Assembly: GCA_039621445.1 (NCBI GenBank)
Contig: CP154956.1
Span: 42,804,437 to 42,868,436 of the forward strand
Reading direction: 5' to 3'
Source: Euglena gracilis
Lineage: Eukaryota; Euglenida; Euglenophyceae; Euglenales
DNA length: 64,000 nt
The notes beneath the pieces are model-generated. The model ran no database searches. It saw nothing but the letters and a program-made list of their open reading frames with translations, and was not told where the DNA came from. Shown piece after piece: positions 22,696 to 53,067 of this stretch. Every line of letters begins with the position of its first letter. Position 1 is the stretch's first letter. The position numbers and the translations under genes were made by a program.

Positions 22696-24271
22696 CTGGA
22701 AGCAACAGCAGCATTCACAACCATACATTTGGTTGGTGCGTGGCACAAAAATCTGTTGGGGGACTGGGGACCAGGCACTGGATGAGGGGAAATCCTTTGG
22801 CCCAAAATTGACCAAAATTCTTAAGCGGGCACACACGACGTGTGGAAAATGGCTTCATGCGCAATGGTGCAAATAAAATACAACGAAAACAAGGAGCATC
22901 CTTGGACCGGGCTCTTGGTTAACTTCCATGCGTCACAAAATACACCAACAAACCTCAACAAGCACCAATGCATGCAAATTTCGGACCCCTCCCATCATAC
23001 TAAACCCCCCATTTCAGTGCACAGGGTGTGCACATTATCAGTCCGAAGTTTCGGACCCTCAGGGGCAGGGTGAGCGGGGGGAGGGGGGGGTGGTCTGGAC
23101 CCCGGGGGGGGGGGGGGCGGACCCCCCTGTGCAAATTCTTTTCCGGTGCGAAGCGCTGGAAAAAATTTTGGGCTTGAAAAAAGCTCGAAAATCGTGCCTT
23201 CGCGCACTTTTTTTTTGTTGAAAATCGGTCAAAACATCCAACAAAATTTTATTCTTACCCGGCGCAGAGCACTGGAAAAATTTTTGGGGTTCCTGGGGGG
23301 TCCTGGACCCCCCCCTCTGTCCGAAGGGGGGGGGGTGGTCTGACCCTTCCCCCTCTGCAAAACCACCGCTCACTTAAAACCGTGCTCAGGGGTGTGACAC
23401 TTATTCGGGCACTACCCAAAAGCGGTTCAATGTAAAATAGCTTTTTTGGGGGGTGCACAATTTTTGGACTTAACATTCGGACCCTTGGGGGTATGACACT
23501 TATTTGGGCACTGCGCACCATTTGTGCACTGCGCACTTAAATGGGGGGGTTACTGGGCCTGGGGGGGGTCTGAAGGGGAGTCCAACCAGACCAGATGCTG
23601 GGCTGGACCCAGCTGGTTCACAAAAACAGGCAAAAGAAGCCCAAAATCCAACAGGATTGTGCTATTTCAACGAAAAATTTGAGGTGAAAACCAAAAAAAA
23701 TCTCAAAAATACCACCTACCCACCCAACTTCTGAGTGGTCCAGCGAGCCAGCACTTTTTTCCCCCCCAGCCAGCAACTCACAAATGGGCTCCGTAGCGCT
23801 GCACAGCTGGTCAAATGGAAAAAAGTTTTCCCCCAAAAGCTGGGCTGGACCGGGGGTGTTCAAAATGGAAAAAGGTTTTCCCCAAAGCTTGCTTGACCGG
23901 GGATTGAAAAAGGGGGTCAAAAATGGCCATCTGGCTTGAGAAATTCCCTGTCAAATACCGTCCTAAAAAAAAAATAAAAAAATGCCCAAGAATTTGACCC
24001 TCCTCCAACCGGGTTTGAAGAGACTGGCGCCGAAAACACCCCTGCGGTGGCCAATGGGGCCGCTCTGTCATTTCCAGGGAGCAATGGACAAAGAGATTGA
24101 ATTGGGGAGGTGGCATTCGAGTGGAGGGGTGAAGTTTTGCCAAAACCCACGTTGCGAATGCATAACATTTCCAAGACAAACTGGTAAACATCCCATGGGC
24201 CATCTGCCACCTCCATCCCATTTTTTATTCAAGACCATCGGGCGCAATTGTGTGTGTGTGTGTTGTGCGGT

Positions 24272-24342
<71 letters not shown>

Positions 24343-27300
24343 AGAGAGAAGAATAATCCCCATTGTGCCCGATGCCTCCCCCCCCCCCCTTTTTTCTGTT
24401 CTGTTGAGAGGGACCCCGCCGTTTGTGGAGGTGCAGCATCAGGAAAGCGCCCACAATGAAGCTGCCAACGAGGCAGAGATGCCACAGGCGGGCCTGCAGG
24501 GAAGGGCAGATAGGTTCCACCTCACCGCGGGCAGAGGGCCTATCCCTCCTCTGTGGCTCCGTCGCAAACTGCCTCGACCCCGGCAACCACTGAGAAGCAA
24601 AACGACCCCCCAAAATGACGGAATTTGTAACCCCCCCAAATAACACCCCCCCCCCCCGGTGTGTTATTTGGGCACCCGAACTGGGGCCCCAGGGGAGGGG
24701 GTGTTATTTGGGGGAAGCTATTTTTACATGGAAAACCAAAGGAAAACAGGGGTGTGTGTTATTTTGGCGCTCGAAATCAGCCCCCGAGGGGGGGGGGTGT
24801 TATTGGGGGGGTGTTATTTGGGGGGGATTATTTGGGAGGGGGGTTTAGGTCCAAACCATGCAGAAAGGGGGGCTCTGAGGCTGTGGTGACAAGTGCAACT
24901 GGTGTCTTGCAGCACATGTGAAAGAGCAATGAGCAGTTGAAGGGCGATGCAGGGTTTTACTTGCAGAAACATGGGAGAGTTGGCTTGGAAAAGCAAAGCA
25001 AACACCTGAATGACACCCCCATGGACCAACTTCTAAAAATAATACCGCACTCCGGTGAAAACAATTGAAACAACAGGGACTATCACTGGAGGCATCCAAA
25101 AACAAAAAAAAATCACATAATCCAATAAAATCAGAAATAATGATAAAGAAGCAAAGAGCCATCACAGAAAGGGGCTGCACGAAAGGCCACCACGCCGGGC
25201 ACCGAGCGTTCTCTCAGCTGCATCAGAACGACCACATTCCATACAAAATCAATGTCAGCGATCAATCCAACAGAACCGAGACAACGCAAACAAAAAATTG
25301 TTGGTGAGCGCAAATGCGCGCACCAACAAGTTTTATAAATATTATTCAGGTCTCTTGGGAGGTCCAGAATGAACACAGAGATGTATCTGCGCGCAAATGC
25401 GCAAATCAAACAGTGTCAAAGAGAATTTTTCGTCAAAGGCTACTGTTACACAGATAGGTAATTATTTCAAATTTATAAGACAATTGTGTGGGCGCATTTG
25501 CACGCATGCTCGTATAATTAAATTCTACCCAGCAATGAGGCACTTGTATGGCATAACAACCGAGCCAGAAACACATCATTACCAACAGAAGCAGCCACAG
25601 TGCCCACTATACCCAGTTCTGTGGTGCTTTTCCTGTGAGTCCTTTATTTGACCTGAAAATTTTGAAAACAATTTTCCTGACAAACCTCTCGAATTTTGGC
25701 TGTAGCAAAACGTTGTGAAAATCAGCTACAGGTGGGCATCCCATGCCAAGAGGGGTTGGGTTTGGGGGGGGGGGCCCAGCCCCCTGTAGGGGGTAAAACC
25801 CAGGAATTTTTTGGACTTTCAAAAATGCCCAAAATTGGATTTCATGTGCTTCCCTTTGAGAATCACAAAAGAAGATGATTTGGTTCTGAGGGTGCCCCTT
25901 CCGCCCCATTCACAAACCCACAACAGAACGCTATGGTGTGCACCCTGATTGCACTTAATCCTTTATCCAAAAAAACACACCCCACAGAGACCCCTGATAG
26001 TTGTATCGGGTGTCGGAAACACAAGCGGCGGGCCACACCTCCGTCCCGGCGGGGGCGACCCCTGGCTCGGCACGCGGCGGCTCTGCCGGGTCGGCCACCT
26101 CCTCCGCCCGGTCCCCGCCCTCGGCGAGGAGGGCCAGGGGCGGCGCCGGGTGCTCCTTCGTCATGGCGGTCCACCCCAGCAGGTAGCCCTCCTTGTTGCC
26201 TGCCTCCCGGCCGGACGCCGGCCGCCCCAAATGGGGAGTTGGGTTCCCCTCCCGGGTGAGAAAAGCGGGGGTGGCAGTTTTGATGGGCCACAGTTCACCG
26301 GCATGACGTCGCATGCAATGCCACATGTGACCCATTTTAAGATCCTTGGGGGCCAAAAAAAAAGTGTCCAATTATCACACATTCCTGACCATTTTGTTCC
26401 TGAGGCCAGCCCGGCAAAGCCAAGCTGGAGTGGGAAATTTAACCGGTGCAAAGGGCTGAAAGTTTTTGGGGGGAAAATACTAAAAGTGAAATGTTTGACA
26501 TGGGTTTGGTGTTTCACTTCCAACTTATAGCTGAAAAATGCCAATCCAGCTGGATTTCGGCTTTTTTGCCTGTTTCAGGGTCCAGCCGGGTCCAGCTGCC
26601 AGTCGGCTGGACCTCCCTGGCCCCCCCCCCCACACCCAGGGGAGGTTTAGCCAGCACCTGTTTTCTCCAGCCGGCCCCAGCCCCCCCCCCTCCCCCGGCC
26701 CCCCGGGTCTTTAAAGAAACCAGTACATGATTTTTGCCCAACGTCCTAGAATGCAAATAATTTGTAGCTTTAATTTGATGATTATCTGAGATAATTTGTT
26801 GAGAGGCACCCATTAGTTTCAACACTGCCGCACTCCGGTCCCTGCGTGGATTGATGTTGGTTGGGTGGCCATTGAGTGAGCCGGGGCTTTCTCACGGCTG
26901 GAGACGGAAAACTATCCGCCCACCTGGACACCTGCGGCGGTGGCAGCCTGAATTCGGAGTTTGTACCAAAATGGGTCCACAGCCCAACGCTTCACGCAAA
27001 GCCATTGCCAACGCCACCCGGGCATGCCGGGGCCCAGTCCCAGCCGGCCTTCCATCCCTCCTCTCGGCCTCGCTCCCATCCCTGCTTCCAGCCCAAATCC
27101 CAGCCCATTTTTCTGCGGCCAGGACCGTCTGGAAAATGCCGAGGGGTGCCATCCCCGTGCGACCCAGCTTTGGCATCAGAAGTCTGGAGGAAATTCAAAT
27201 GCTGTTGGCTGGCCCTTTCTTAGGAGTTTTATGAGGCTTGTGCCATCCCCCCCCCCGTGAACCCCCATGGCAGCCCACCACCTGGAGCCTCGCCAGGTTT

Positions 27301-29977
27301 GCGCAGGTGCGATCAAAAAATTGGGGTCAATTTTCACACTACCTCAAGGGGCAAAAAAATGACATAGAAAATTGACATTGTTATGAACCGTCTCTAAAAT
27401 AAAATGGAACAACCATTGTATTTGCCAGATTATAATCTGTATCCAGATGCGCAAATACGTATGCATTGGCACATATGCATAGTTGCGCAGCTGCGCTCGT
27501 CAACTAGGCAGGCATCAATACACATAAGAACAGTCCTGGGTGTCATCACTCAAGCCTTGTGGTGGTGCAGGCCCTGCAGCAGGCCCTGAAGCGGCCAGAG
27601 CAAGGGGCTGTACAGCTTCTGACTTGGACAGGGTGGCTACAGCCTGTGAGAAAGCATGAGAAACATTTCATTCTTTGATTCTGGAAGACAATCAATGGCA
27701 GTATTCCAAGGCCACCATGCAGAACCACAGATTCACGGGGGTGGGTTGGGCTGGTGGACCCCCGCCTCCCCCAGGGGTGCACCATGGGTCAGTCCAGCCT
27801 GGACTTTGGCCGCGCCGGAAATTTTTTTTCGAGGGTTTCGGCTGACTTTGGGTGGGGTTTGGGTTGACGACCGGGGGGGGGGGGGCGTGGGCGGGCGGGT
27901 TTTCAAAAAAAAAGCGGGTGGTTGGTTTGGGCCCAGGAAAAAGTGCCCCCGGGGGGGGGGTTCCTGAGTGAATCCACACACAGAACAAATTTCAAGTCTT
28001 AACATGACAAAACATGGACTTTGCTGGGTCGCATACTTTCAGGTTTTGCATCTGGACATCTGACATCCTAAATGGGTGGGGGGATTACATGAGTGGAGGA
28101 GGGGCTTTTGTCGCTGGGGGCATATCATGAGGACCAGGGTCCAGAAATGCAGTCAGGTCAAAAATGGGGTTTGGTCGACCTCCCCCACCCACCACCCACA
28201 AGGTTGCGAGGATTCCCGTACAACCCTGGCCTTTGGGGGGGACTGGGGGGGGGGTCCTGCTGCTGGCTGGAAAATGGTGCTGGCTGGACCTGGCCAGCGC
28301 CGACTCCCCCCAAAAAAACAGGCAAAATAGACCAAATGCAGCTGGGTTGGCATTTTCAGCCAAAATTGGAGGTGAAAATGATTTTTCCCCCACCCTTGCC
28401 AATTTTGAACTGTTTTGATATCTGCGCCGCACACATTGCTGTGCGCCAGAAACAGAAGGTGTGACTGCAAAGAGCGAATAAAACAAAACAAACACAAAGA
28501 ATGATAAAAAGGGTGGGAGTGAATAAAAAATAGCTTTCCAAACCTTAAAAAAAAAAATTCGACTCCCAAAAAAAATTGTTCGAGGTGAACTCATTTGTGA
28601 TCTTTCATGGCTTTTGTGATTTTTCAGGATATTTGGCAAAGCTCCATTTTCATGCTAATTCGTAATTTTTTGTGGTTTTCTTTTGTGGCACGAAACAGAG
28701 GAACCCCTGCACTCTCCCCTCCCCCTGGGAACCTGTGAAGGTCAAATTCAACTGGCCTGGGAAACCTTCAGCATTTACTGGCGAGTACTCGCACAACAGT
28801 GCCAGCGGTGTTTGTGTTTGGGTTCAACGCCTTGCCTTTTCAAATCCAGCTCAATTGAAATCATAGATTCACCCAATAATGTCCTGGGGGGGGGGCACGT
28901 TTTCCCAAGGCCAAAACCCACCGACCCACATTTTTGAAAACCCTGGGGTCACAGAGGGTAAAATGAATCTGTGGTTGCGACATGCGTCAAAGAAAGAAAT
29001 GCCTCTTGATTGGGTGTCAGTGGATGTGAACAGGGATGGGAACTACCAACTAGTCGCACCATTCATCCTCATATTGTGCAACTTGTGATAACGATATCGT
29101 AACGCACAGCAGTGCAAAAAAAAAAACATCGAAAAAAAACCCAACAACTCGTTGCCCTAGCAAGGGGCTTCATCGCCCAGCACTGATCACTCTGCTCACC
29201 TTGAAGCCCTCAGCAGCTGCCTTGCGGCTGGAGGCTGCCTGGGCCTCCTTTGCCTTGTTCATTGACATCCATGCCGACTCCCCGCCATCCCATCGCCGAG
29301 GGGAAGAGGGGTGTTGCCCTGCCCCCCCCCCCCAAAATGTGTGGGCCGACACACATGTGGGGGGGGGGGGGTATGGAAACCGGCAACGGGATGCCTCCAG
29401 CCCAGCTTGCGGCCCAGCGCCCAGCCCGCTTGCCACCCGGTTGCTGTCTCCTCCGGGGGGAGGGGGATGTTCGCAACCGATGCACAAACAGTGGAGAAGA
29501 CAGCAGTGTGTTTTGTGACTTTTGGATGCAAGACACTGGAATGATAATACTGGCAACGCTTCATTCACACCAGGCGGGCGGGACTGCCATATCACTTCTG
29601 CGACCCGCAGACCTTGGAAATTGTACCGTACCTGCCAGGGGGCCCCTCGGGTCCAACGCTGCGCAGACAGGGACCGGCCGCCAGGCCTCCTTGTAGGCGC
29701 CCTCCCAGCCCTGCTTCCAGCCGGCCTCCCACCCCGCCTGGTGGCCCGCCGCCCACTCCGCGGAGTGCGCCGCCGCCGGCGCGGCGCGGGCCGCCAGCAC
29801 CACCGCCGGCAGCGCCCCCGGCCGGCCGGCGGCCCCGGCCCCCGCGGCGCAGAGTAGTAGGAGGAGGAGGAGGGCCAGGACGGTGGCCGCCACGGCGCTG
29901 GCCCGCTCCGCGGCCCCCCGGCCGGGGGTCATGGGGGCGGGGGAGGGTGGCGGCGGGGCGAGCAGCCTCACGGCCAT
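22659..29977 (-). CDS. Gene B: membrane/secretory protein with G-x3 (GWxx) repeats
   Basis: Eight exons keep phase throughout: 29632-29977, 29388-29443, 29200-29277, 27018-27183, 26039-26199, 24415-24493, 23999-24041, 22659-22695. They sum to 966 nt, 321 residues plus stop. The start at 29,977 is followed by a Pro-rich stretch and a seven-Leu hydrophobic core (about residues 29-45), a signal peptide or anchor. Then come GHQAGWEAGWKQGWEGAYKE, GWQAGWALGRKLGWRHP and GWDLGWKQGWERGREEGWKA, strict 4-residue periodicity with Gly first. A later exon encodes a membrane span (LCLVGSFIVGAFLML) followed by HKRR, and the tail is YYDEDL. The G-x3 pattern resembles the deca-GX3 motif of Yae1/Lto1, but those are soluble, so I infer only a similar glycine-spaced helix. 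Function unknown. The two smallest 3' exons are the weakest. Confidence 0.66.
23060..23400. repeat. Poly(G)/poly(C) element related to the CAGGGTAT subfamily
   Basis: Paired G-rich and C-rich arms around GCGAAGCGCTGG motifs and a CCGCTCACTTAAAACCG end recall 9.8 and 12.5 kb. I found no clean duplication. Confidence 0.4.
23999..24041 (-). CDS. Gene B exon 7 candidate (43 nt)
   Basis: The acceptor is ACCGCAG and the donor GTCAAA. It reads VFSAPVSSNPVGG and is the only phase-consistent bridge I found between exon 6 and the terminal exon. Confidence 0.35.
24268..24352. repeat. GA microsatellite
   Basis: (GA)n with a few GAA/GATA interruptions, a pure polypurine tract on the plus strand. Confidence 0.92.
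24415..24493 (-). CDS. Gene B exon 6: membrane span
   Basis: The acceptor is CCCTGCAG. It encodes ARLWHLCLVGSFIVGAFLML, then HLHKRR, a hydrophobic span with a positive stop-transfer flank. Confidence 0.6.
26039..26199 (-). CDS. Gene B exon 5: acidic Pro/Ala/Glu linker
   Basis: The acceptor is GAGGCAG, in phase. It begins NKEGYLLGWTAMTKEHP and continues Ala/Glu/Pro-rich (AEEVADPAEPPRAEPG). The donor is GTGTGG. Confidence 0.68.
27018..27183 (-). CDS. Gene B exon 4: third G-x3 block
   Basis: Pyrimidine-rich acceptor TTTCCTCCAG. It encodes a basic linker, then six G-x3 units ending DWAPACP, and ends one base into a codon at GTGGCG. Confidence 0.72.
29200..29277 (-). CDS. Gene B exon 3: Ala/Lys helix
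   Basis: 26 codons, phase 0 at both ends, with a near-consensus GTGAGC donor. It reads SAWMSMNKAKEAQAASSRKA. Confidence 0.68.
29388..29443 (-). CDS. Gene B exon 2: second G-x3 block
   Basis: The acceptor is GAGACAG. Two bases complete the split codon from exon 1, then GWQAGWALGRKLGWRHP. The donor is GTTGCC. A second donor at 29,381 would change the phase. Confidence 0.68.
29632..29977 (-). CDS. Gene B exon 1: hydrophobic N-terminus and first G-x3 block
   Basis: The ATG at 29,977 lies in a frame open further upstream, so an earlier start is possible. The exon has 115 codons plus one base and ends at a strong GTACGG donor. It includes the Leu-rich core and five consecutive 4-residue units. 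Confidence 0.75.
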
Positions 29978-30049
29978 CCCATGGGACCTGACGGAGCACG
30001 CACGGGAGGTGGGGCCCAGCTCCTTTGGCCAACTGGGACAATCAAAGCG

Positions 30050-31230
30050 GGACGGCCAGGGGGTGGGCTCGGCGGTGTAGGTACCCCGCTTTCCTCTGTT
30101 AGAGATTTCCTCAATTTTCGGCGCAATTTCTTTTCTTGGATTCCATAAATGGCCCCCGAAAGTGGGTCCCCCCCCCAAGCCCCCCCGTCCCCCGGGGTTC
30201 CCCAGGGGGGGGTCTGGACCAGGGTTGACGTTAAAAACAACAACAAAAAAACATGTTTTTTTTGAAAAAGCAAAAATTGACCTTTTTCCTTGTGAAATAG
30301 CATTTTTTTGAGGAAAAAGTTCGGGGGGTGGTTCAGGTCATGGGGGGGGGGGTCACGGGGAGAGTCACGAGGGAACACCACATTTTCGGCGGCCAAATTA
30401 ATCACCGAAAACGAATTTTTAGGGGGAAATCCTTGAATTAGGAATCCCCACACTAGGATTTTGACACCAAATTAGGAATCACCATCCCAGAATGTGCATG
30501 ATTTATGCCTCAAAATTAGGAATCTAGCTGAATATTCGGGGAACACCCCCTCTAAAGTCATTTTTTTGGTCATGGTTTTATGTCCGCGCATATGTGAAAG
30601 TATTTCCAAATCTGTGCTTTGTGTTGCAAAAAATCATGCTTTCAGCATCCAAAAAAAAACAGAAAAATGAATGCTGCAGGGATAAAAAATGACCTTTTTT
30701 CTAAAAAAAAACATTTCAAAAACATTTTTCCTCCAAACTCTCCATGACGTTTTTTTTTGTTTCAAAAAAAAACAAGCCGTCAACCTTGGTCTGGACCCCC
30801 CTTCCCGCCCGGGTCCTAAAAAACCTCTGGCAGGTGGCTTTTAATGGGTTCACTGACGGGGTTAGAAAAAAATCAGACGTGCATTTCATCGGGAAAAAGT
30901 GATACGATTCCAGGGGGAAAACGACCCAGATCCTAAAGAAAGCGCAAGATGCATACCAACACGACGGCTTGTGTTTATTCAAACCGTCACGTGCAATGAA
31001 GTTGGGTAGTCAATGGTCAGCGATTCATGTGGGCGCGGTCGCCCACATTCATGCATGGGAGAGGGAAACAGAGCAGAGGTGCCCCGCAGAAAAAAAAAAT
31101 GTGACAGCCAGCGAACAAAAACAAAAAAAAATCAGAAAGAGGTGCCGCGCAGCCGCTTCGGCGCCTCCTCGTTGCTGCGACGGCCGCAGGGAGGGGGCGC
31201 CGGTGGGGGAGGGCAGCAGGCGGTATGAGC
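30050..31230. other. Intergenic spacer between genes A and B
   Basis: Homopolymer-rich DNA with no supported exon. The frame upstream of the gene B start stays open for about 100 bp. Confidence 0.45.
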
Positions 31231-31234
31231 CGGC

Positions 31235-49017
<17,783 letters not shown>

Positions 49018-49061
49018 CTGACCTGCAACCCTCGACCGGGGGGTCGTCGGTAAAAAAAAAA

Positions 49062-49105
49062 ATATATATATATGTATAAATATATATATATATATATATA
49101 TATAA
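49062..49105. repeat. TA microsatellite
   Basis: (TA)n flanked by A-runs. Confidence 0.9.
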
Positions 49106-49963
49106 AAAAAAAAAAGAAATTAAAAAAAAATAACCCTGTTGTCCCAACACATTCAACTAAAAATCCACTGGAAAAAAATGCAGACACTTTTGGCGAAAAC
49201 AAGTCCACATTGGGGGGGGAACATTGAGTTCTGGCATCCTTGGACATTTGCCAAACCAAACAAAACATCAAAAAGAAGAAATCTTCAACTTTGGGGTTTT
49301 CAACCCCGTTCACACCCCAGATCGGCCCTTGGTGAGCCTTTGGCCTGGAGGGGCGGGGGGAGGGCGGTCCTGAAAAAATAGTGATAGAAAAAAATTTTCT
49401 GCCCCTTAAAGACCGCCCTGGTGGTCGGTGGGCAAACGGGGGGGGGGGGGCAGGTAAGCAAAATGGCCAAAAAAAATGGCAAAAAAAATCCCCCGGTTTG
49501 CCCACAAAATAAATCGGTGGACACAGAAGGAAGAAGGAAGCCTGATTGCCAACACTCGTGAAGCCTGAACACAGCAAGAAGACTAAGCGGCGCAGCACTC
49601 ATAGTGGTCAAACACACCAGCATTAATCCGAATGGGAAAAAAACCTGAGCTGGAACCAGAAAAAATAATGCTTGAATTGGGAGGTCACTTGGGAAATTCA
49701 AATCATCACGGGAAAAACGGACCCCTCCTTTCCACTTCTCTGGTGTGGCCTACGTCATTTTTTTTTCAGCTTGTCCAACCAAAACAAAATGTACCCCATG
49801 TGCAAATGCGTCCGGAAAAAAATGATGCCCCCCCACACTGATGACCCCCCTGTTTGGTGGTCGTCCCTAAGGGGGGGGTGATAAATGGGGGGGGGGTCGC
49901 CGAGCTCTTATCCCTTTATGGGCAAGAGCGAAGCTTATCACCGGGGAAAAAAGGGGGTAGAAC

Positions 49964-50406
49964 CAGGGTTCGATATAAGGACAGGTGGGGGGGGGGGGTG
50001 GTCCGGACCCCCCCCTGCGGGCCAGGAGGGGGGGGGGGGGGTGGGCGGGGACACCCCCCCCCACCTAAACAGGTGCGCGGTCAGGTCGGCCGAATTTTCG
50101 GAACGGCGCGAAGCGCCGGGCCGAAAATTTTTGACCCCCCAAAACGACCAAAAGTGCCATTTTGGGCACTTTTTGGGCAAAAATGTGCCAAAAATGCAAA
50201 AAATTTTCGGCGCGAAGCGCCGGAGGAAAAAATTGACCCTTTTTGGGGGGGGTCAATTTTTGCCCCCCAGGGTCGGTCCGGACCCCCCTTGCAGGTGGGG
50301 GGGGGGTTGGGCCGGACCCCCCCCTCCGGGCCAGGAGGGGGGGCCGGGGTGGTGGGGGACACCCCCCCCACCTAAACCATGTACGCCCTCCTTATATCGA
50401 ACCCTG
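49964..50406. mobile_element. hAT-like MITE with perfect 8-bp TSD, GATATAAGG family
   Basis: CAGGGTTCGATATAAGGA... to ...CCTTATATCGAACCCTG, flanked by GGTAGAAC on both sides (49,956-49,963 and 50,407-50,414). Two perfect hairpins of the GGCGCGAAGCGCC type. Longer sister of 39,650-40,030. Confidence 0.9.
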
Positions 50407-50639
50407 GGTAGAACTCCCTCCTCCCCCTCCGCCCCTGGGTAAACCGTAAAAACCGCGGATTATCACCATGATCCCGGCCCGGTTCCCGGATTCTTTTTTT
50501 TTTTTTTTTGAGACTGGATTTCTAGTTTCCGAATCACCTCTGTTTCACCCCCAACCCCCCGCCAGGCCCGAGTTATTCAGCCACGAAGGGGTCCAAAACT
50601 GGGCAGGATTGCCCCCCCCAGTTTTGACTCAGCACGAAA

Positions 50640-51470
50640 GACATTGCCTTGGTGAGATTTTCGGTCAAAAAATCGATTTTTCGAAAATATCTCGAGAAAA
50701 CACACATTATTTCTGGAAGTGTCCCACGAAAGAAATGTACCCCTGGAGGCCCTCTATCACCCCCCATTCGCCGTTTTGGCTGCCGGCACGCCTGGCCCGT
50801 GTTCCGGCGCGCTTTTGTGGCCCAAAACGGCCATTTTGGGGTGCTTTTTGGGGCCGTTTTTGGAGCAAAAAAATCGATTTTCCCGAAATATCTCGACAAC
50901 GAAGTAAAATCAAAGAAAATGTCCGGAGAGCAAAAATGAAGCCCTTGGAATGCCCTGTCCAACCATGGTTTGCTTTTCTCCAACTCTTCGTGTAGCCCGA
51001 GTTACGGCCATTTTTCGGCCAATTTTGGCCCATTTCAGGGGCCATTTTGGGCTGTTTTCGGGGTCAAAAAATCGATGTTTCCAGAATATCTCGGAAATGA
51101 AACCAGATCAAAGGAAATGTCCAGAGACCTAAATTGAAGCCCTTGGAACGCCCTACATAATAACACTGTGATTTCCCCGCGACTCCCCGCCTGGCCCGAA
51201 ATGTGGCTGATTTACAGCCCAAAACATCACGGCAAGCTTGCGACTTGGCCGTTTTTGGCCATTTCTTTTGGGTTAAAAAAAAAACGATTTTCCTAAAATG
51301 TCTCAAAAAAATGGTGGGGAATCAAAAAGAAATTTCCGAAGACCCAAATTGAAGCCCTTAAAAATAAGCCCTATCTAACAGTATTTTCATTTCCTCGCAA
51401 CTCCCCAAGTAGCCCGAGTTACGGCCATTTTTTGGCCAATTTTGGCATTTTGTACAGTTTTGGCCTGTTT
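50640..51470. repeat. Four tandem units of about 210 bp
   Basis: Units start near 50,660, 50,865, 51,062 and 51,275. Each has GGTCAAAAAATCGATTTTTC-like sequence, then AATATCTCG, and most have AAGCCCTTGGAA and CCCGAGTTACGGCC. Diverged, no conserved reading frame. Confidence 0.7.
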
Positions 51471-52124
51471 TGACTTAGCCGTTTTTTTAGGTCAAAAATC
51501 AGGAAAAAAATCTGAAAAAAAAATTTTGCCCAGAACGATGATTTTTTGGCCTCCCGGACCCGGAAAAACTGTCTTTGAGCCGAATATGAGCTATTTTCGG
51601 ATCATTCATTTCCTTCATTCATTGCCGGGTTGCCAGGCCGCCAGCAAGCACTTATAATTGACCCCCAGATTTTTGCCATTTTCGGTCATTTTCGCCCATT
51701 TTCGGCCAATTTCTCCTATAGGTGGGGGGTAAAATTACCTTAAAACCCTTTCATACCAACAATGCATTTTGATCATGCATGCAACGTGGAAATAGTTGTG
51801 AGCAATAAACAAGCCAACGCATCTAAAGAGGTCCGTTTGGAATGGGTGCTCGGAGACCAAAGAGGCCAAAGAGTTTTTTGTTGCAATATGCAATTCCAAG
51901 GTTTTGGGAATAAACTTTTTCCTGACATTGGATCAACTCCAACTGGAATCCACCAAAGGAACTTGGGGGGTTCTATTTCGAACGACAACCACAAACGTTT
52001 CAAAAAAAATAAAATAAATGCCGTGGGAAGTCGAATTCCATCGGAATGAAGAGAACATTGCCGAATGACGCAGCAGGATTCATGTTAACCGGTCATCCGT
52101 CTGGATGTGGCGAGATTGGGAGAA

Positions 52125-52515
52125 ATTGTCCAGTATCTGCATCCACCGCATCTAGTTCAGTAGCATCTTGTCCAGTCTGCATCAACTGCAATTGTCCAGC
52201 ATCTGCATCTTGTCCAGTATCTGCATCTTGTCCAGCATATGCATCTTGTCCAGTATCTGCATCTTGTCCAATATCTGCATCTTGTCCCGTATCTGCATCT
52301 CATCCACTGCAACTTGCCAGCATCTGAATCTTGTCCAGTATCTGCATCAATTGCATCTTGTCCAGTATCTGCATCCAATGCAACTTGCCCAGCATCTGCA
52401 TCTTGTCCAGCATCTGCACCTTGTGTAGATGCTGGACCATTGCATCTGTCCAATGTCTGCAACCACTGCATCTTGTCCAGCATCTGCATCCAGTATCTGC
52501 ATTTTGTTTAATTTC
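52125..52515. repeat. TTGTCCAGTATCTGCATC minisatellite, third locus
   Basis: About 20 units of an 18-bp repeat of the kind that ends the composite arrays at 1.3-1.7 and 34.05-34.2 kb, here without the other blocks. Confidence 0.85.
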
Positions 52516-52937
52516 TGCACCCATTGGCTCCAAACCTACCCCCCCCCCCGGGCAATTGTCGCGCGACAAATCGGACAGTACGGAGGGGGCTGACAATTTC
52601 CCGGGGTGACAATTTGGCTGGCACAGAGGGGGGTGACAATTGCCCGGGGGCGTCAATTGCCCACCCATGTAGGCCACATTAAATCCAAATGACCAAGAAA
52701 ACCATCTGAAACACCAATGAACACGCAAAAATGCAGCTATGGTTGTGATATTGTGCAGAGCATTTGGTGTGTGACATTTCTCAGCACGTTGCAGCGAAAT
52801 AGAGGATCAATCGAGCCGTGTCGGCGAAAAGAAAATTCACAAACATCTTCTGTGGGGGGGGGGGGTGACAAATTGGGCAGCACGGAGGGGGGTGACAATT
52901 CCCGGGGTGAAGCCGCCAAACCACCAACCAACGGGAC

Positions 52938-53067
52938 CCAACGCCTGGCGGCGGCCTCCGGAGTCGGCCTGGAAGCCCCGCACGAGGGAGTGCAGCACGG
53001 GGCCGAGGCTTTGGGCGGTGGGCCCCTGCCCCTTGCGGTGCAACGCCTGCTGGGCCCACGCTAGCTT
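52938..53067 (-). CDS. Possible upstream exon of gene A (helical)
   Basis: After acceptor CACCAG the minus frame gives a helical stretch beginning KLAWAQQALHRK and containing LGPVLHSLVRGF. Just upstream a different frame (VTDQLLDAHGLHRYLLWS) also looks coding and runs straight into this one, so either the acceptor is wrong or there is a one-base frameshift or sequence error near 53,070. The donor is not certain. Confidence 0.38.

Noticed and set aside
51762-52049. Open frames on both strands
   Set aside because: Both look moderately protein-like, but neither has splice context linking it to a gene; undecidable from sequence alone.
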